Shown here in pieces: positions 41,839 to 50,309 of a DNA stretch of 58,524 bases. This DNA is from Mycobacterium sp. 1554424.7 (GTDB lineage: Bacteria; Actinomycetota; Actinomycetes; Mycobacteriales; Mycobacteriaceae), in the NCBI RefSeq assembly GCF_001665295.1, contig NZ_LZSE01000048.1:1-58524 (forward strand), given 5' to 3'. The first letter of the stretch is position 1; every line of letters begins with the position of its first letter. The notes under the pieces are model-generated. The model was not told the origin of the DNA. It saw only the letters and a list, made by a program, of their open reading frames with translations, and searched no databases. The translations under genes and the position numbers were made by a program.

Positions 41839-43779
41839 TTGAACACCCGCTCGATCGGAGCCCTGCTGGCGGCGCTGGCGTTGGGTCTGACCGGGTGTGG
41901 CGGCGGAAACCACGCGGCTACGCCCGCCGCGGCGGGTCCCTGCGAGATCGTGCCCAACGGCACGCCGGTGCCCCAAACCCCGTCAACATCCTCTCCGAGA
42001 AACATTGCGGCCAAACCCGAGAACGCGACCGGCTATCGCGGCGACATGACCGTCGTGCGGACCGCGCACTATGCGGTGGCCACCGCCAACCCACTGTCGA
42101 CTCAGGCGGCGTGCCGGGTGTTGCGCGACGGCGGCACGGCCGCCGACGCGATGGTCGCAGCCCAGGCGGTCCTGGGTTTGGTCGAACCGCAGTCGTCGGG
42201 GCTGGGCGGCGGCGGATTCGCGCTCTATTACGACGCCCGCGCCGGTTCGGTGCAGGCCTACGACGGCCGCGAAACAGCCCCCGCCGCGGCCACCGAGAAC
42301 TACCTGCGCTGGATCAGCGACACCGACCGCTCCGCGCCCAAGCCCGACGCACGAGCCTCCGGACGATCGATCGGCGTCCCGGGCATTCCCCGGCTGCTCG
42401 AGCTGGTGCACAACGATCACGGCCGCCTGCCGTGGCGCGATCTCTTCGCCCCCGCGACGGCGTTGGCCGACAACGGATTCGACATCAGCCCCCGGCTGGC
42501 CGCCGCCATCGCCGACTCGGCGGCGCCGCTGCGCGCCGACGCGGCGGCGCGCGGATACTTCCTCAACCCGGACGGCAGCCCCAGGGCTGCGGGAACGCGG
42601 CTGACGAACCCCGCGTACTCAAAAGCCTTGTCCGTCATCGCCTCCGCGGGTGCAAACGCCTTCTACACCGGCGACATCGCGCAGGATATCGTCGCGGCGG
42701 CACGCGACACTTCGGGCGGTCGCACGCCAAGCCTGATGACTAACGAGGACTTGGCGGGCTACGTCGCCAAGAGGCGCGACCCGCTGTGCACGACGTATCG
42801 CGGCCGGCAGATCTGCGGCATGCCCACGCCGTCGTCGGGCGGCGTCGCGGTGGCCGCCACGCTGGGAATCCTCGAGCATTTCTCGATGGGCGACTACCCG
42901 CCCACCAACGTGGACCTCAACGGGGGCCGCCCGAGCGTGATGGGCGTTCACCTCGTCTCCGAGGCCGAGCGGCTGGCCTACGCCGACCGCGACAAGTACG
43001 TCGCCGACTCCGATTTCGTCGCACTGCCCGGTGGCTCGCTGAGCGCGCTGATCGACCCCGGCTATCTGGCCGGGCGCGCCGCGCTGATTTCGCTGCAGCG
43101 CAGCATGGGAACCGCGCGACCGGGAGCCTTCGGCATGCCCACCGGCGTCGCACCGCCCGGGACGGAGCACGGCACCAGCCACGTCAGCGTCATCGACTCC
43201 TACGGCAACGCGGCCTCGTTCACGACGACCGTCGAGTCGGCGTTCGGTTCGTTCCACCTGGTCGACGGGTTCGTCCTGAACAATCAGCTGACCGATTTCG
43301 CCGCCGATCCCCGCACCGCCGACGGATCGCCGGCGGCCAACCGCGTGCAACCCGGCAAACGGCCGCGGAGCGCGATGGCGCCGACGCTGGTGTTCGATTC
43401 CTCGCCGGCGGGGCGCGGCTCGCTGTACGCGGTGACCGGCTCGCCCGGCGGTTCGACGATCATCCAGTTCGTGGTGAAAACACTGGTGGCGATGCTGGAT
43501 TGGGGCCTGAACCCGCAGCAGGCGGTGTCCTTGGTGGACTTCGGCGCGGACAATTCACCGCTCACCAACGTCGGCGGCGAGGATCCCGAGATCAACAGGT
43601 CCGACAATGGCGACCACGACCCGCTGGTGACCGGCCTGCGCGCGCTGGGGCATCAGGTCAACCTGACCGATCAGTCCAGCGGGCTGTCGGCGATCACCCG
43701 GGACGCTCTGGGAACTGAGAAGTGGGCCGGCGGCGCCGACCCGCGCCGCGAGGGGGCGGTCATGGGCGACAACGGGTGA
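41839..43779 (+). CDS. ggtB: Gamma-glutamyltransferase lipoprotein GgtB
   Basis: A 646-residue gamma-glutamyltranspeptidase that cleaves gamma-glutamyl peptides such as glutathione outside the membrane. A lipoprotein signal is present: NTRSIGALLAALALGLTGC with the lipobox LTGC. The large subunit contains GGTAADAMVAAQAVLGLVEPQSSGLGGGGFALYYD. The autoprocessing threonine lies in GTEHGTSHVSVIDSYGNAAS and the small subunit has VTGSPGGSTIIQFV. I chose the TTG at 41839, giving a length close to that of M. tuberculosis GgtB. Its position beside the sulfur operons suggests salvage of cysteine from glutathione, which is inference. It is convergent with cysA. Confidence 0.92.
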   Translation: MNTRSIGALLAALALGLTGCGGGNHAATPAAAGPCEIVPNGTPVPQTPSTSSPRNIAAKPENATGYRGDMTVVRTAHYAVATANPLSTQAACRVLRDGGTAADAMVAAQAVLGLVEPQSSGLGGGGFALYYDARAGSVQAYDGRETAPAAATENYLRWISDTDRSAPKPDARASGRSIGVPGIPRLLELVHNDHGRLPWRDLFAPATALADNGFDISPRLAAAIADSAAPLRADAAARGYFLNPDGSPRAAGTRLTNPAYSKALSVIASAGANAFYTGDIAQDIVAAARDTSGGRTPSLMTNEDLAGYVAKRRDPLCTTYRGRQICGMPTPSSGGVAVAATLGILEHFSMGDYPPTNVDLNGGRPSVMGVHLVSEAERLAYADRDKYVADSDFVALPGGSLSALIDPGYLAGRAALISLQRSMGTARPGAFGMPTGVAPPGTEHGTSHVSVIDSYGNAASFTTTVESAFGSFHLVDGFVLNNQLTDFAADPRTADGSPAANRVQPGKRPRSAMAPTLVFDSSPAGRGSLYAVTGSPGGSTIIQFVVKTLVAMLDWGLNPQQAVSLVDFGADNSPLTNVGGEDPEINRSDNGDHDPLVTGLRALGHQVNLTDQSSGLSAITRDALGTEKWAGGADPRREGAVMGDNG

Positions 43780-43793
43780 CGCGGGCCCCGCGT
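43779..43793. terminator. Palindrome in the ggtB-cysA convergent gap
   Basis: ACGCGGG, one base, CCCGCGT fills the 17-bp gap between the converging ggtB and cysA stops. It is perfectly symmetrical but has no T-run and almost no loop, so a terminator role is uncertain. Confidence 0.35.
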
Positions 43794-43796
43794 GAC

Positions 43797-44888
43797 TCAG
43801 GCCGACGTCAGCGTGCTCTGATCTTCGTCGGCGTCGCCGGTTCCGCTCCGGGTAATCACGACGTCGCTGGGCAGGGGTGGGACCCGGGTGGCTCGCACGT
43901 AGACGGTGTCGCCGTCGCGCAGGGCCAGGGCCTCGGCGTCGCCGCGGGTGATCTGGGCGGTGAACGGGCCCCCGGTCGCGGCGCTGGTGAGCTCCACGCG
44001 CACCTCGAAGCCCAGCGCCACCACCCGGTCCACTTTGGCGCGCACCACCCCGATGGACTCCGCGGTGGCATCGGCCGTGGCCACCGCCATGTCGGGCTTG
44101 CGGCCGACCCGGATGTCGTGCGGGCGCACCAGCGCGCCGTTCAGCTCGGACACCGCACCGAGGAAGGACATCACAAACGAACTCGCCGGGGAGTCGTAGA
44201 CGTCGGTGGGCGAGCCGACCTGCTCGATTCGGCCCTTGTTGAGCACCGCGATCCGATCGGCCACGTCCAGCGCCTCCTGCTGATCGTGGGTCACCAACAC
44301 CGTGGTGACATGCACCTCGTCGTGCAGGCGGCGCAACCACGCCCGCAAGTCCTCACGCACCTTGGCATCCAGCGCCCCGAACGGCTCGTCGAGCAACAAC
44401 ACCTGCGGATCCACCGCCAGCGCGCGGGCCAGCGCCATGCGCTGGCGCTGACCGCCGGAGAGCTGATTGGGATAACGGGTCTGAAAGCCGCTGAGCCCCA
44501 CCACCTCCAGCAGGTTGTCCACCTTCTCCTTGATCTCGGCCTTGGGCCGCTTGCGGATCTTGAGCCCGTAGGCCACGTTGTCGCGCACCGTCAGGTGCTT
44601 GAACGCCGCGTAATGCTGAAACACAAACCCGATGCCGCGGCGCTGCGGCGGCACCCGAGTGACATCCTGTCCGTTGATGGTGACGGTGCCGCTGTCGGGC
44701 TGATCCAGCCCGGCGATGGCGCGCAACAGCGTCGACTTGCCCGAACCACTGGGCCCCAACAACGCCGTCAACGACCCCTTGGGCACCACGAAGTCGACGT
44801 GATCCAGCGCGACGAAATCGCCGTAGTGCTTGTACGCGTCGGTCACGACGATCGCGTGATCGCCGCGTTCGGTGGGGTTTTCGGTCAT
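43797..44888 (-). CDS. cysA: Sulfate ABC transporter ATP-binding protein CysA
   Basis: A 363-residue ABC ATPase powering sulfate and thiosulfate import. Walker [10 protein letters not shown], signature [15 protein letters not shown], Walker [13 protein letters not shown] and the switch histidine in [10 protein letters not shown] are all intact. A C-terminal TOBE-like regulatory domain follows (about 240-350; [28 protein letters not shown]). The ATG at 44888 has GGAG 8 bases upstream. It is the last gene of subI-cysT-cysW-cysA, 21 bp after cysW. Genes Rv2395-Rv2396, between ggtB and cysA1 in M. tuberculosis, are absent. Confidence 0.96.
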   Translation of the reverse strand: MTENPTERGDHAIVVTDAYKHYGDFVALDHVDFVVPKGSLTALLGPSGSGKSTLLRAIAGLDQPDSGTVTINGQDVTRVPPQRRGIGFVFQHYAAFKHLTVRDNVAYGLKIRKRPKAEIKEKVDNLLEVVGLSGFQTRYPNQLSGGQRQRMALARALAVDPQVLLLDEPFGALDAKVREDLRAWLRRLHDEVHVTTVLVTHDQQEALDVADRIAVLNKGRIEQVGSPTDVYDSPASSFVMSFLGAVSELNGALVRPHDIRVGRKPDMAVATADATAESIGVVRAKVDRVVALGFEVRVELTSAATGGPFTAQITRGDAEALALRDGDTVYVRATRVPPLPSDVVITRSGTGDADEDQSTLTSA

Positions 44889-44909
44889 CTACGAGTCTCC
44901 TTGTCGGGC

Positions 44910-45725
44910 CTATTTGGTCGCTCGTGCCCGGCGCACGTCGAGAACCACCTGGAAGATCAGGACCAGCACGGCGACTCCCATCAGCAGGGTTGAGAGCGCG
45001 TAGGCGCCGTACTCGGCGCCCCGGTTGTAGCGGTCCGAGACGAGCAAGGTCAGCGTCTGCGACTTACCCGGCAGATTGGACGACACGATGATCACCGCGC
45101 CGTACTCGCCGAGGGTGCGCGCGACGGTCAGCACGATGCCGTAGGTCAGTCCCCACCGGATGGACGGCAGCGTGATCCGCCAAAACGTTTGCCACCAGCT
45201 CGAACCCAGGGTCGCCGCCGCCTCCTCCTGGTCGGTGCCCAGCTCGTGCAGCACCGGTTCCACTTCGCGGACCACGAACGGCAGCGTGACGAAGATGCTG
45301 GCCAGCACGATGCCGGGCAGGCCGAAGATGATCTTCAATCCGAGGTCTCGTTCGACGAACCCGAAGGCGCCGGCCGCTCCCCACAGCAGGATCAGCGCCA
45401 CGCCCACGATGACGGGCGAGACCGCGAACGGCAGGTCGATCACCGCCTGCAGCACGCCCTTGCCGCGAAACCGGTTGCGCGCCAGCACAAGTGCGGTCGG
45501 AATTCCGAAGACCACGTTGAGCGGGACGACGATGGCCACCACCAGCAGCGTCAGTTGCAGCGCCGATTGCGCCGCCGGCGTGCTCACCCAGTCGAAGAAC
45601 TGGCCGAACCCGGGCCGGAACGTTCGCCACAGGATCAGCGTCACCGGAACGATGAGCAACACCAAGATGTATGCGAGCGCGACGAATCGGATCAGGTAAC
45701 GAGACCTCGTCGACGACGCCGTCAT
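44910..45725 (-). CDS. cysW: Sulfate ABC transporter permease CysW
   Basis: A 271-residue inner-membrane permease with about six hydrophobic helices. The cytoplasmic loop that contacts the ATPase is EEAAATLGSSWWQTFWRITLPSI, the EAA motif of importers. PFAVSPVIVGVALILLWG and ARTLGEYGAVIIVSSNLPGKSQTL are typical of sulfate permeases. The ATG at 45725 overlaps the cysT stop as ATGA; longer in-frame starts to 46139 run into cysT and are rejected. Confidence 0.95.
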   Translation of the reverse strand: MTASSTRSRYLIRFVALAYILVLLIVPVTLILWRTFRPGFGQFFDWVSTPAAQSALQLTLLVVAIVVPLNVVFGIPTALVLARNRFRGKGVLQAVIDLPFAVSPVIVGVALILLWGAAGAFGFVERDLGLKIIFGLPGIVLASIFVTLPFVVREVEPVLHELGTDQEEAAATLGSSWWQTFWRITLPSIRWGLTYGIVLTVARTLGEYGAVIIVSSNLPGKSQTLTLLVSDRYNRGAEYGAYALSTLLMGVAVLVLIFQVVLDVRRARATK

Positions 45726-46564
45726 CTGGCCAACTCCTGGCGTTTGGCCGCGCGCCCACCCACAAACCGCAGGATGAACAGCACGACGAAAGAAATAGCA
45801 AGCAGAACAATGGATATCGCGGCGGCGCCGGTGCGGTCGTCGTTCTCGATCAGCGTCCGTATCCACTGCGAGGACACTTCGGTCTTGCCCGGCACGGCGC
45901 CGCCGATCAGCACCACCGAACCGAACTCGCCGATCGCCCGCGAGAACGCCAGCCCCGCACCCGACAACAGGGCCGGTGTCAGCGACGGCAGCACGACCGA
46001 GGTGAAAATCTTCGGGCCGCTGGCGCCCAGCGACGCGGCGGCCTCCTCGGTCTCCCGGTCGATCTCCAGCAGCACCGGCTGAACGGCGCGCACCACGAAC
46101 GGCAGCGTGACGAAGGCCAGGGCCACCGCCACGCCCCACGCGGTGTGCTGCAGATGAAGGCCCACCGGGCTGTTATTCCCGTACAGCGCCAGCATCACCA
46201 GGCTCGCGACGATGGTCGGCAACGCGAACGGCAGGTCGATGATGGCGTCGACGAGCCGCTTGCCGACGAAGTCGTCGCGCACCAGCATCCAGGCGATCAG
46301 CAGGCCGAAGACCAGGTTGACCAACGTCACCCCGAGGGAAATCGTCAGCGTCACCCGGAACGATTCCAGCGCGGCGTTCGACGTGACCGCCAGCCAGAAG
46401 GCGTGCCAGCCACCACCCGCGGCCTGCCACGCGATCGCCGCGAGCGGCAGGAGCACGATCACCGATAGCCACAGCGTCGCCACGCCGATCCGAAGCGACG
46501 TGGTGCCCGATCCGCGGGGCAGCCGGGTGCCCCGGGGGGCGTCGGGTGTAACCGTGACCGTCAT
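45722..46564 (-). CDS. cysT: Sulfate ABC transporter permease CysT
   Basis: A 280-residue membrane permease, partner of CysW in the sulfate importer. About six transmembrane segments are seen. The EAA loop is ETEEAAASLGASGPKIFTSVVLPSL, and the IDLPFALPTIVASLVMLALYG and SRAIGEFGSVVLIGG segments are family typical. The ATG at 46564 overlaps the subI stop as ATGA, giving a length matching M. tuberculosis CysT; the longer frame to 46663 lies within subI. Confidence 0.95.
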   Translation of the reverse strand: MTVTVTPDAPRGTRLPRGSGTTSLRIGVATLWLSVIVLLPLAAIAWQAAGGGWHAFWLAVTSNAALESFRVTLTISLGVTLVNLVFGLLIAWMLVRDDFVGKRLVDAIIDLPFALPTIVASLVMLALYGNNSPVGLHLQHTAWGVAVALAFVTLPFVVRAVQPVLLEIDRETEEAAASLGASGPKIFTSVVLPSLTPALLSGAGLAFSRAIGEFGSVVLIGGAVPGKTEVSSQWIRTLIENDDRTGAAAISIVLLAISFVVLFILRFVGGRAAKRQELAR

Positions 46565-47607
46565 CCCGTCGCCTTCGTGTAGATCTTGGTGATGCTGCCG
46601 GTGTTCTTGTCGAACAGCTGCGGATCCACCGTGGCCCAGCCGCCGAGTTGGGCGATCGTCCACAGCTTCGCCGGCACGGGGAACTGGCCGCGGAAATCGG
46701 CGGCCACGGCGGGATCGACCGGCCGGAAGCCGGCCTGCGCCCAGACCTTCTGCGCCGCCGCGGTGTACTGAAAATTCTTGAAAGCGACGGCGGCGTCCAG
46801 GTGCGGGCTGGTGGTCACCACCGCCAGCGGATTCTCGATCTTGAAGGTCTGCGGCGGATTGACGTGCTCGACCGGTTTGCCCGCCCGCTCGGTCGCGATG
46901 GCTTCGTTCTCGTAGCTGATCAACACGTCACCGCTGCCCTGGACGAAGACGTCGGTGGCTTCCCGTCCCGAGCCGGGACGCAGTTTGACGTGTTCGCTCA
47001 CCAGTTTGTGAATGAAGTCGATGCCGGCCTGACCGTTGGTGCCACCTTCGCTCTTGACGGCGTACGGGGCGAGCAGGTTCCACTTTGCCGAGCCCGAACT
47101 CAGGGGGCTGGGCGTGATGACCTCAATGCCGGGGCGCACCAAGTCATCCCAGTCCTTGATGTTCTTCGGGTTGCCCTTGCGCACCACCAGCGTCACCACC
47201 GACCCGAACGGGATTCCCTTGGTGGCGTCGGTGTTCCAGTCCTTGGAGACCTTGCCCGCCTTGACCAACCGGGTGACGTCGGGCTCGACCGAGAAGTTGA
47301 CGAGGTCGGCCGGCTTGCCCTCGGCCACGCCCCGTGACTGGTCGCCGGAGGCGCCATACGAGGTGATCACCTGCACGCCCTTGCCCTCCTCGGAGGCGTT
47401 GAACGCGGGAATCACCTTGCTCCAACCGGGTTCTGGGGCCGAGTAGGCGACAAGTGTGAGACTCGTGTGCGCGTTGCCCGGGCCGCTGCCGCCGACGACG
47501 TCGCTCGGACCGGGGTTACACGCCGCGACGACACCGACGATCAGGGCGAGCGTGACGATGCCCAAAGCAGGCCGCCGGCGCCGGGCGCCGCCGATGTCGT
47601 TGAGCAT
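46561..47607 (-). CDS. subI: Sulfate-binding lipoprotein SubI
   Basis: A 348-residue periplasmic-type binding protein that delivers sulfate to CysT/CysW. A lipoprotein signal is seen: ALGIVTLALIVGVVAACNPG, lipid-modified cysteine near 30. Ligand-fold motifs are LVAYSAPEPGWSKVIPAFN, TSYGASGDQSRGVAEGKPADLV, VTLVVRKGNPKNIKDWDDLVRPGIEVITPSPLSSGSAKWN and GDVLISYENEAI. I chose the ATG at 47607 with AAAGG 6 bases upstream over an in-frame start at 47640. It is the first gene of the operon and is preceded by a Cys-containing leader ORF. Confidence 0.95.
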   Translation of the reverse strand: MLNDIGGARRRRPALGIVTLALIVGVVAACNPGPSDVVGGSGPGNAHTSLTLVAYSAPEPGWSKVIPAFNASEEGKGVQVITSYGASGDQSRGVAEGKPADLVNFSVEPDVTRLVKAGKVSKDWNTDATKGIPFGSVVTLVVRKGNPKNIKDWDDLVRPGIEVITPSPLSSGSAKWNLLAPYAVKSEGGTNGQAGIDFIHKLVSEHVKLRPGSGREATDVFVQGSGDVLISYENEAIATERAGKPVEHVNPPQTFKIENPLAVVTTSPHLDAAVAFKNFQYTAAAQKVWAQAGFRPVDPAVAADFRGQFPVPAKLWTIAQLGGWATVDPQLFDKNTGSITKIYTKATG

Positions 47608-47722
47608 TGATGGCCTTTCATTGCTGTTCACGCGGGACAACTTTCGGGATCCCGTTGCAGCGGAAAGGCGATAAGGCTTCCGGAGAGTCGACGACCCCTA
47701 CCAAACCGCGCACGGGTGGGAG

Positions 47723-47779
47723 TCAGCGACAACAGTGCACAAAGGCAGCGCATTTCACAACGCCGGGTGCCACGTGCAT
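47723..47779 (-). CDS. Leaderless Cys-containing leader peptide upstream of subI
   Basis: An 18-residue ORF, MHVAPGVVKCAAFVHCCR, with three cysteines, two adjacent and next to last before the stop. It begins 7 bases after a perfect -10 element and has no ribosome site, so it is probably leaderless. It ends 115 bases before the subI start. By analogy with proven polycysteine attenuators in mycobacteria, cysteine limitation would stall ribosomes here and raise sulfate uptake. The cysteine count is lower than in the sirA leader, so this call is less certain. Confidence 0.62.
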   Translation of the reverse strand: MHVAPGVVKCAAFVHCCR

Positions 47780-47786
47780 GTGGCGA

Positions 47787-47792
47787 AGCCTA
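47787..47792 (-). promoter_or_regulatory. -10 element (TAGGCT) of the subI leader
   Basis: TAGGCT on the minus strand lies exactly 7 bases before the leader ATG, placing the transcription start on that codon. No clear -35 hexamer is visible. It is therefore the likely promoter of the whole subI-cysT-cysW-cysA transcript. Confidence 0.55.
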
Positions 47793-47819
47793 ACAGGAAT
47801 TCGCCGGGCCGCCACCGCA

Positions 47820-47841
47820 CCCCACGTCAGTGTGCGTGGGG
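47820..47841. terminator. Hairpin between the small membrane proteins and the subI promoter
   Basis: CCCCACG (47820-47826) pairs with CGTGGGG (47835-47841) across an 8-base loop, 13 bases downstream of the 25-residue ORF and upstream of the subI leader promoter. It suits a terminator insulating the subI transcript from the upstream genes. Confidence 0.5.
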
Positions 47842-47853
47842 CGTCAATGCGGC

Positions 47854-47931
47854 TCAGTGCGTCAGGAGCCACGCGACAATGACCAGCACCACCAGCGTGA
47901 CCAGAATCAACGTCACGTGCGAGCGCGGCAT
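47854..47931 (-). CDS. Possible 25-residue single-pass membrane peptide
   Basis: A short ORF reading MPRSHVTLILVTLVVLVIVAWLLTH: a basic start and an unbroken hydrophobic stretch of about 19 residues, enough to span a membrane once. It begins 5 bases after the stop of the upstream 64-residue membrane protein, which suits translational coupling, although no clear ribosome site is visible. Its function is unknown. The clean hydrophobic composition and a following hairpin favour a real gene; chance cannot be excluded at this length. Confidence 0.45.
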   Translation of the reverse strand: MPRSHVTLILVTLVVLVIVAWLLTH

Positions 47932-47936
47932 TCGCG

Positions 47937-48131
47937 TTACCCGGGCGCCCCATCGGCGTGCCGGATGCGGCGCATCAACTTGATGCCCCTCCCGAGCAGG
48001 CCGTCCAGCAGGCCCGCCGTGAAGTAGGCCACCACCAAGACGACGGGCATCACGATCATGGCTTGCAGCACGAACGCGAGGCCGGAAAGCCACAGCTCGT
48101 TGCCGTCCCACCAATTCAGGAACCCGCTCAC
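47937..48131 (-). CDS. Small membrane protein (Rv2401A-like position)
   Basis: A 64-residue protein starting at GTG 48131: VSGFLNWWDGNELWLSGLAFVLQAMIVMPVVLVVAYFTAG.... One or two hydrophobic segments are followed by a basic cytoplasmic-type tail (LLGRGIKLMRRIRHADG). M. tuberculosis carries a small membrane gene (Rv2401A) at this place, which I take as the likely counterpart. The reading frame stays open far upstream to 48830, but that part lies antisense to the trehalase gene and is rejected. Function unknown. Confidence 0.65.
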   Translation of the reverse strand: MSGFLNWWDGNELWLSGLAFVLQAMIVMPVVLVVAYFTAGLLDGLLGRGIKLMRRIRHADGAPG

Positions 48132-48248
48132 CGGGCCCACACTATTCGCCCCGGCACCCGAAACCAATTGCCCCGGGCAGGCCGCGCGCGACCCGACACC
48201 TAGTGGAAACATTGGACGCCGGGCAGGTTGACAGTCGATGATGTCGGC

Positions 48249-50300
48249 ATGGTCCTGCACGCCCAACCCGCCGACCAGCCGGCCGACGGCGCTCCCGCGG
48301 AGGCACCCCTGGAAGCGTTCGAAGCGCCTTCCGAAGCGGCGCTGGCTTCGCCCATTGACTTCAGCGCGCCCGCGCCCCTGGCCCCCAGCGCGTCGCTGCG
48401 GAACCCATTTCCCCCGATCGCGGACTACGCATTCCTGTCCGACTGGGAGACGACGTGCCTGATCTCCCCCGCCGGGTCGGTGGAATGGCTGTGCGTGCCC
48501 CGGCCGGACTCCCCGAGCGTGTTCGGCGCGATCCTGGACCGCAGCGCGGGCCACTTCCGGCTCGGCCCCTACGGCGTCTCGGTGCCATCGGCGCGCCGCT
48601 ACCTCCCGGGCAGCCTGATCATGGAGACCACCTGGCAGACCCACACGGGGTGGCTGATCGTGCGTGACGCGCTGGTCATGGGCCCGTGGCACGACATCGA
48701 GCGCCGCTCGCGGACGCATCGCCGCACCCCGATGGACTGGGACGCCGAGCACATCCTGCTGCGCACGGTGCGCTGCGTCAGCGGCACCGTCGAGCTGATG
48801 ATGAGCTGCGAGCCGGCCTTCGACTACCACCGCGTCGGCGTCACCTGGGAGTACTCAGCCAATGCCTACGGCGAGGCGATCGCGCGCGCCAGCAAACAGC
48901 CCGACGCGCACCCGACGCTGCGGCTGACCACCAACCTGCGCATCGGGCTGGAGGGACGGGAGGCGCGGGCGCGCACGCGGATGAAGGAGGGCGACGACGT
49001 GTTCGTCGCCCTGAGCTGGACCAAGCACCCGGCGCCGCAAACCTACGAAGAGGCCGCCGACAAGATGTGGCAGACCACCGAGTGCTGGCGGCAGTGGATC
49101 AATATCGGCAACTTCCCCGACCACCCGTGGCGCGCCTACCTGCAGCGCAGCGCGCTGACGCTGAAGGGGTTGACGTACTCCCCGACGGGCGCGCTGCTGG
49201 CGGCCAGCACCACCTCGCTCCCCGAGACGCCGCACGGCGAGCGCAACTGGGACTACCGGTACGCCTGGGTCCGCGACTCGACGTTCGCGCTGTGGGGCCT
49301 CTACACCCTGGGACTCGACCGCGAGGCCGACGACTTCTTCGCCTTCATCGCCGACGTCTCCGGCGCCAACAGCAACGAGCGCCACCCGCTGCAGGTAATG
49401 TACGGCGTCGGCGGCGAGCGCAGCCTGGTCGAAGACGAGCTGCACCACCTCTCCGGCTACGACCACGCGCGGCCGGTGCGGATCGGCAACGGCGCCTATG
49501 ACCAGGTTCAGCACGACATCTGGGGCTCGATCCTGGACTCGTTCTACCTGCACGCCAAGTCGCGCGAGCAAATCCCGGAGACCCTGTGGCCGGTGCTCAA
49601 GAAGCAGGTGGAAGAGGCGATCAAGCATTGGCGCGAGCCGGACCGGGGAATCTGGGAGGTGCGCGGGGAGCCGCAGCATTTCACGTCGTCGAAGGTGATG
49701 TGCTGGGTGGCGCTCGACCGCGGGTCCAAGCTCGCCGAGCGGCAGGGCGAAAAGAGCTATGCCCAGCAGTGGCGGGCCATCGCCGAGGAGATCAAGAACG
49801 ACATCCTCGAGCACGGGGTGGACTCGCGTGGCGTGTTCACCCAGCGTTACGGCAGCGACGCGCTGGACGCCTCGCTGCTGCTGGTGGTGCTGACCCGGTT
49901 CTTGCCGCCGGACGACCCGCGCGTGCGCAACACCGTGCTGGCCATCGCCAACGAACTCACCGAGGAAGGCCTGGTGCTGCGCTACCGGGTCGAGGAGACC
50001 GACGACGGGCTGTCCGGCGAGGAGGGCACCTTCACGATCTGCTCGTTCTGGCTGGTGTCCGCGCTGGTCGAGATCGGCGAGGTGAGCCGCGCCAAGCGGC
50101 TGTGCGAGCGGCTGCTGGCGTACGCCAGCCCCCTGCACCTCTACGCCGAGGAGATCGAGCCGCGCACCGGACGGCACCTGGGCAACTTCCCGCAGGCGTT
50201 CACCCACCTGGCACTGATCAACGCCGTGGTCCACGTCATCCGGGCCGAGGAGGAGGCCGACGGCTCCGGCACGTTCCAGCCGGCCAACGCGCCGGTATAG
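48249..50300 (+). CDS. treH: GH15-family trehalase
   Basis: A 683-residue glycoside hydrolase family 15 protein, corresponding to the mycobacterial trehalase (Rv2402) that cleaves trehalose to glucose. An N-terminal beta-sandwich domain (NPFPPIADYAFLSDWETTCLISPAGSVEWLCVPRPDSPSVFG) is followed by an (alpha/alpha)6 catalytic domain. Conserved blocks include GERNWDYRYAWVRDSTFALW, VRIGNGAYDQVQHDIWGSILDSFYLH, EVRGEPQHFTSSKVMCWVALDR and GEEGTFTICSFWLVSALVEIG. The start is uncertain: ATG at 48249 or TTG at 48228. The N-terminal 45 residues are low-complexity Pro/Ala and probably disordered. Confidence 0.9.
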   Translation: MVLHAQPADQPADGAPAEAPLEAFEAPSEAALASPIDFSAPAPLAPSASLRNPFPPIADYAFLSDWETTCLISPAGSVEWLCVPRPDSPSVFGAILDRSAGHFRLGPYGVSVPSARRYLPGSLIMETTWQTHTGWLIVRDALVMGPWHDIERRSRTHRRTPMDWDAEHILLRTVRCVSGTVELMMSCEPAFDYHRVGVTWEYSANAYGEAIARASKQPDAHPTLRLTTNLRIGLEGREARARTRMKEGDDVFVALSWTKHPAPQTYEEAADKMWQTTECWRQWINIGNFPDHPWRAYLQRSALTLKGLTYSPTGALLAASTTSLPETPHGERNWDYRYAWVRDSTFALWGLYTLGLDREADDFFAFIADVSGANSNERHPLQVMYGVGGERSLVEDELHHLSGYDHARPVRIGNGAYDQVQHDIWGSILDSFYLHAKSREQIPETLWPVLKKQVEEAIKHWREPDRGIWEVRGEPQHFTSSKVMCWVALDRGSKLAERQGEKSYAQQWRAIAEEIKNDILEHGVDSRGVFTQRYGSDALDASLLLVVLTRFLPPDDPRVRNTVLAIANELTEEGLVLRYRVEETDDGLSGEEGTFTICSFWLVSALVEIGEVSRAKRLCERLLAYASPLHLYAEEIEPRTGRHLGNFPQAFTHLALINAVVHVIRAEEEADGSGTFQPANAPV

Positions 50301-50309
50301 AACGCCGGC

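Noticed and set aside
47937-48830. 297-codon minus-strand frame extending over the trehalase gene
   Set aside because: Only the last 64 residues look like a real membrane protein; the rest is antisense to GH15 motifs.
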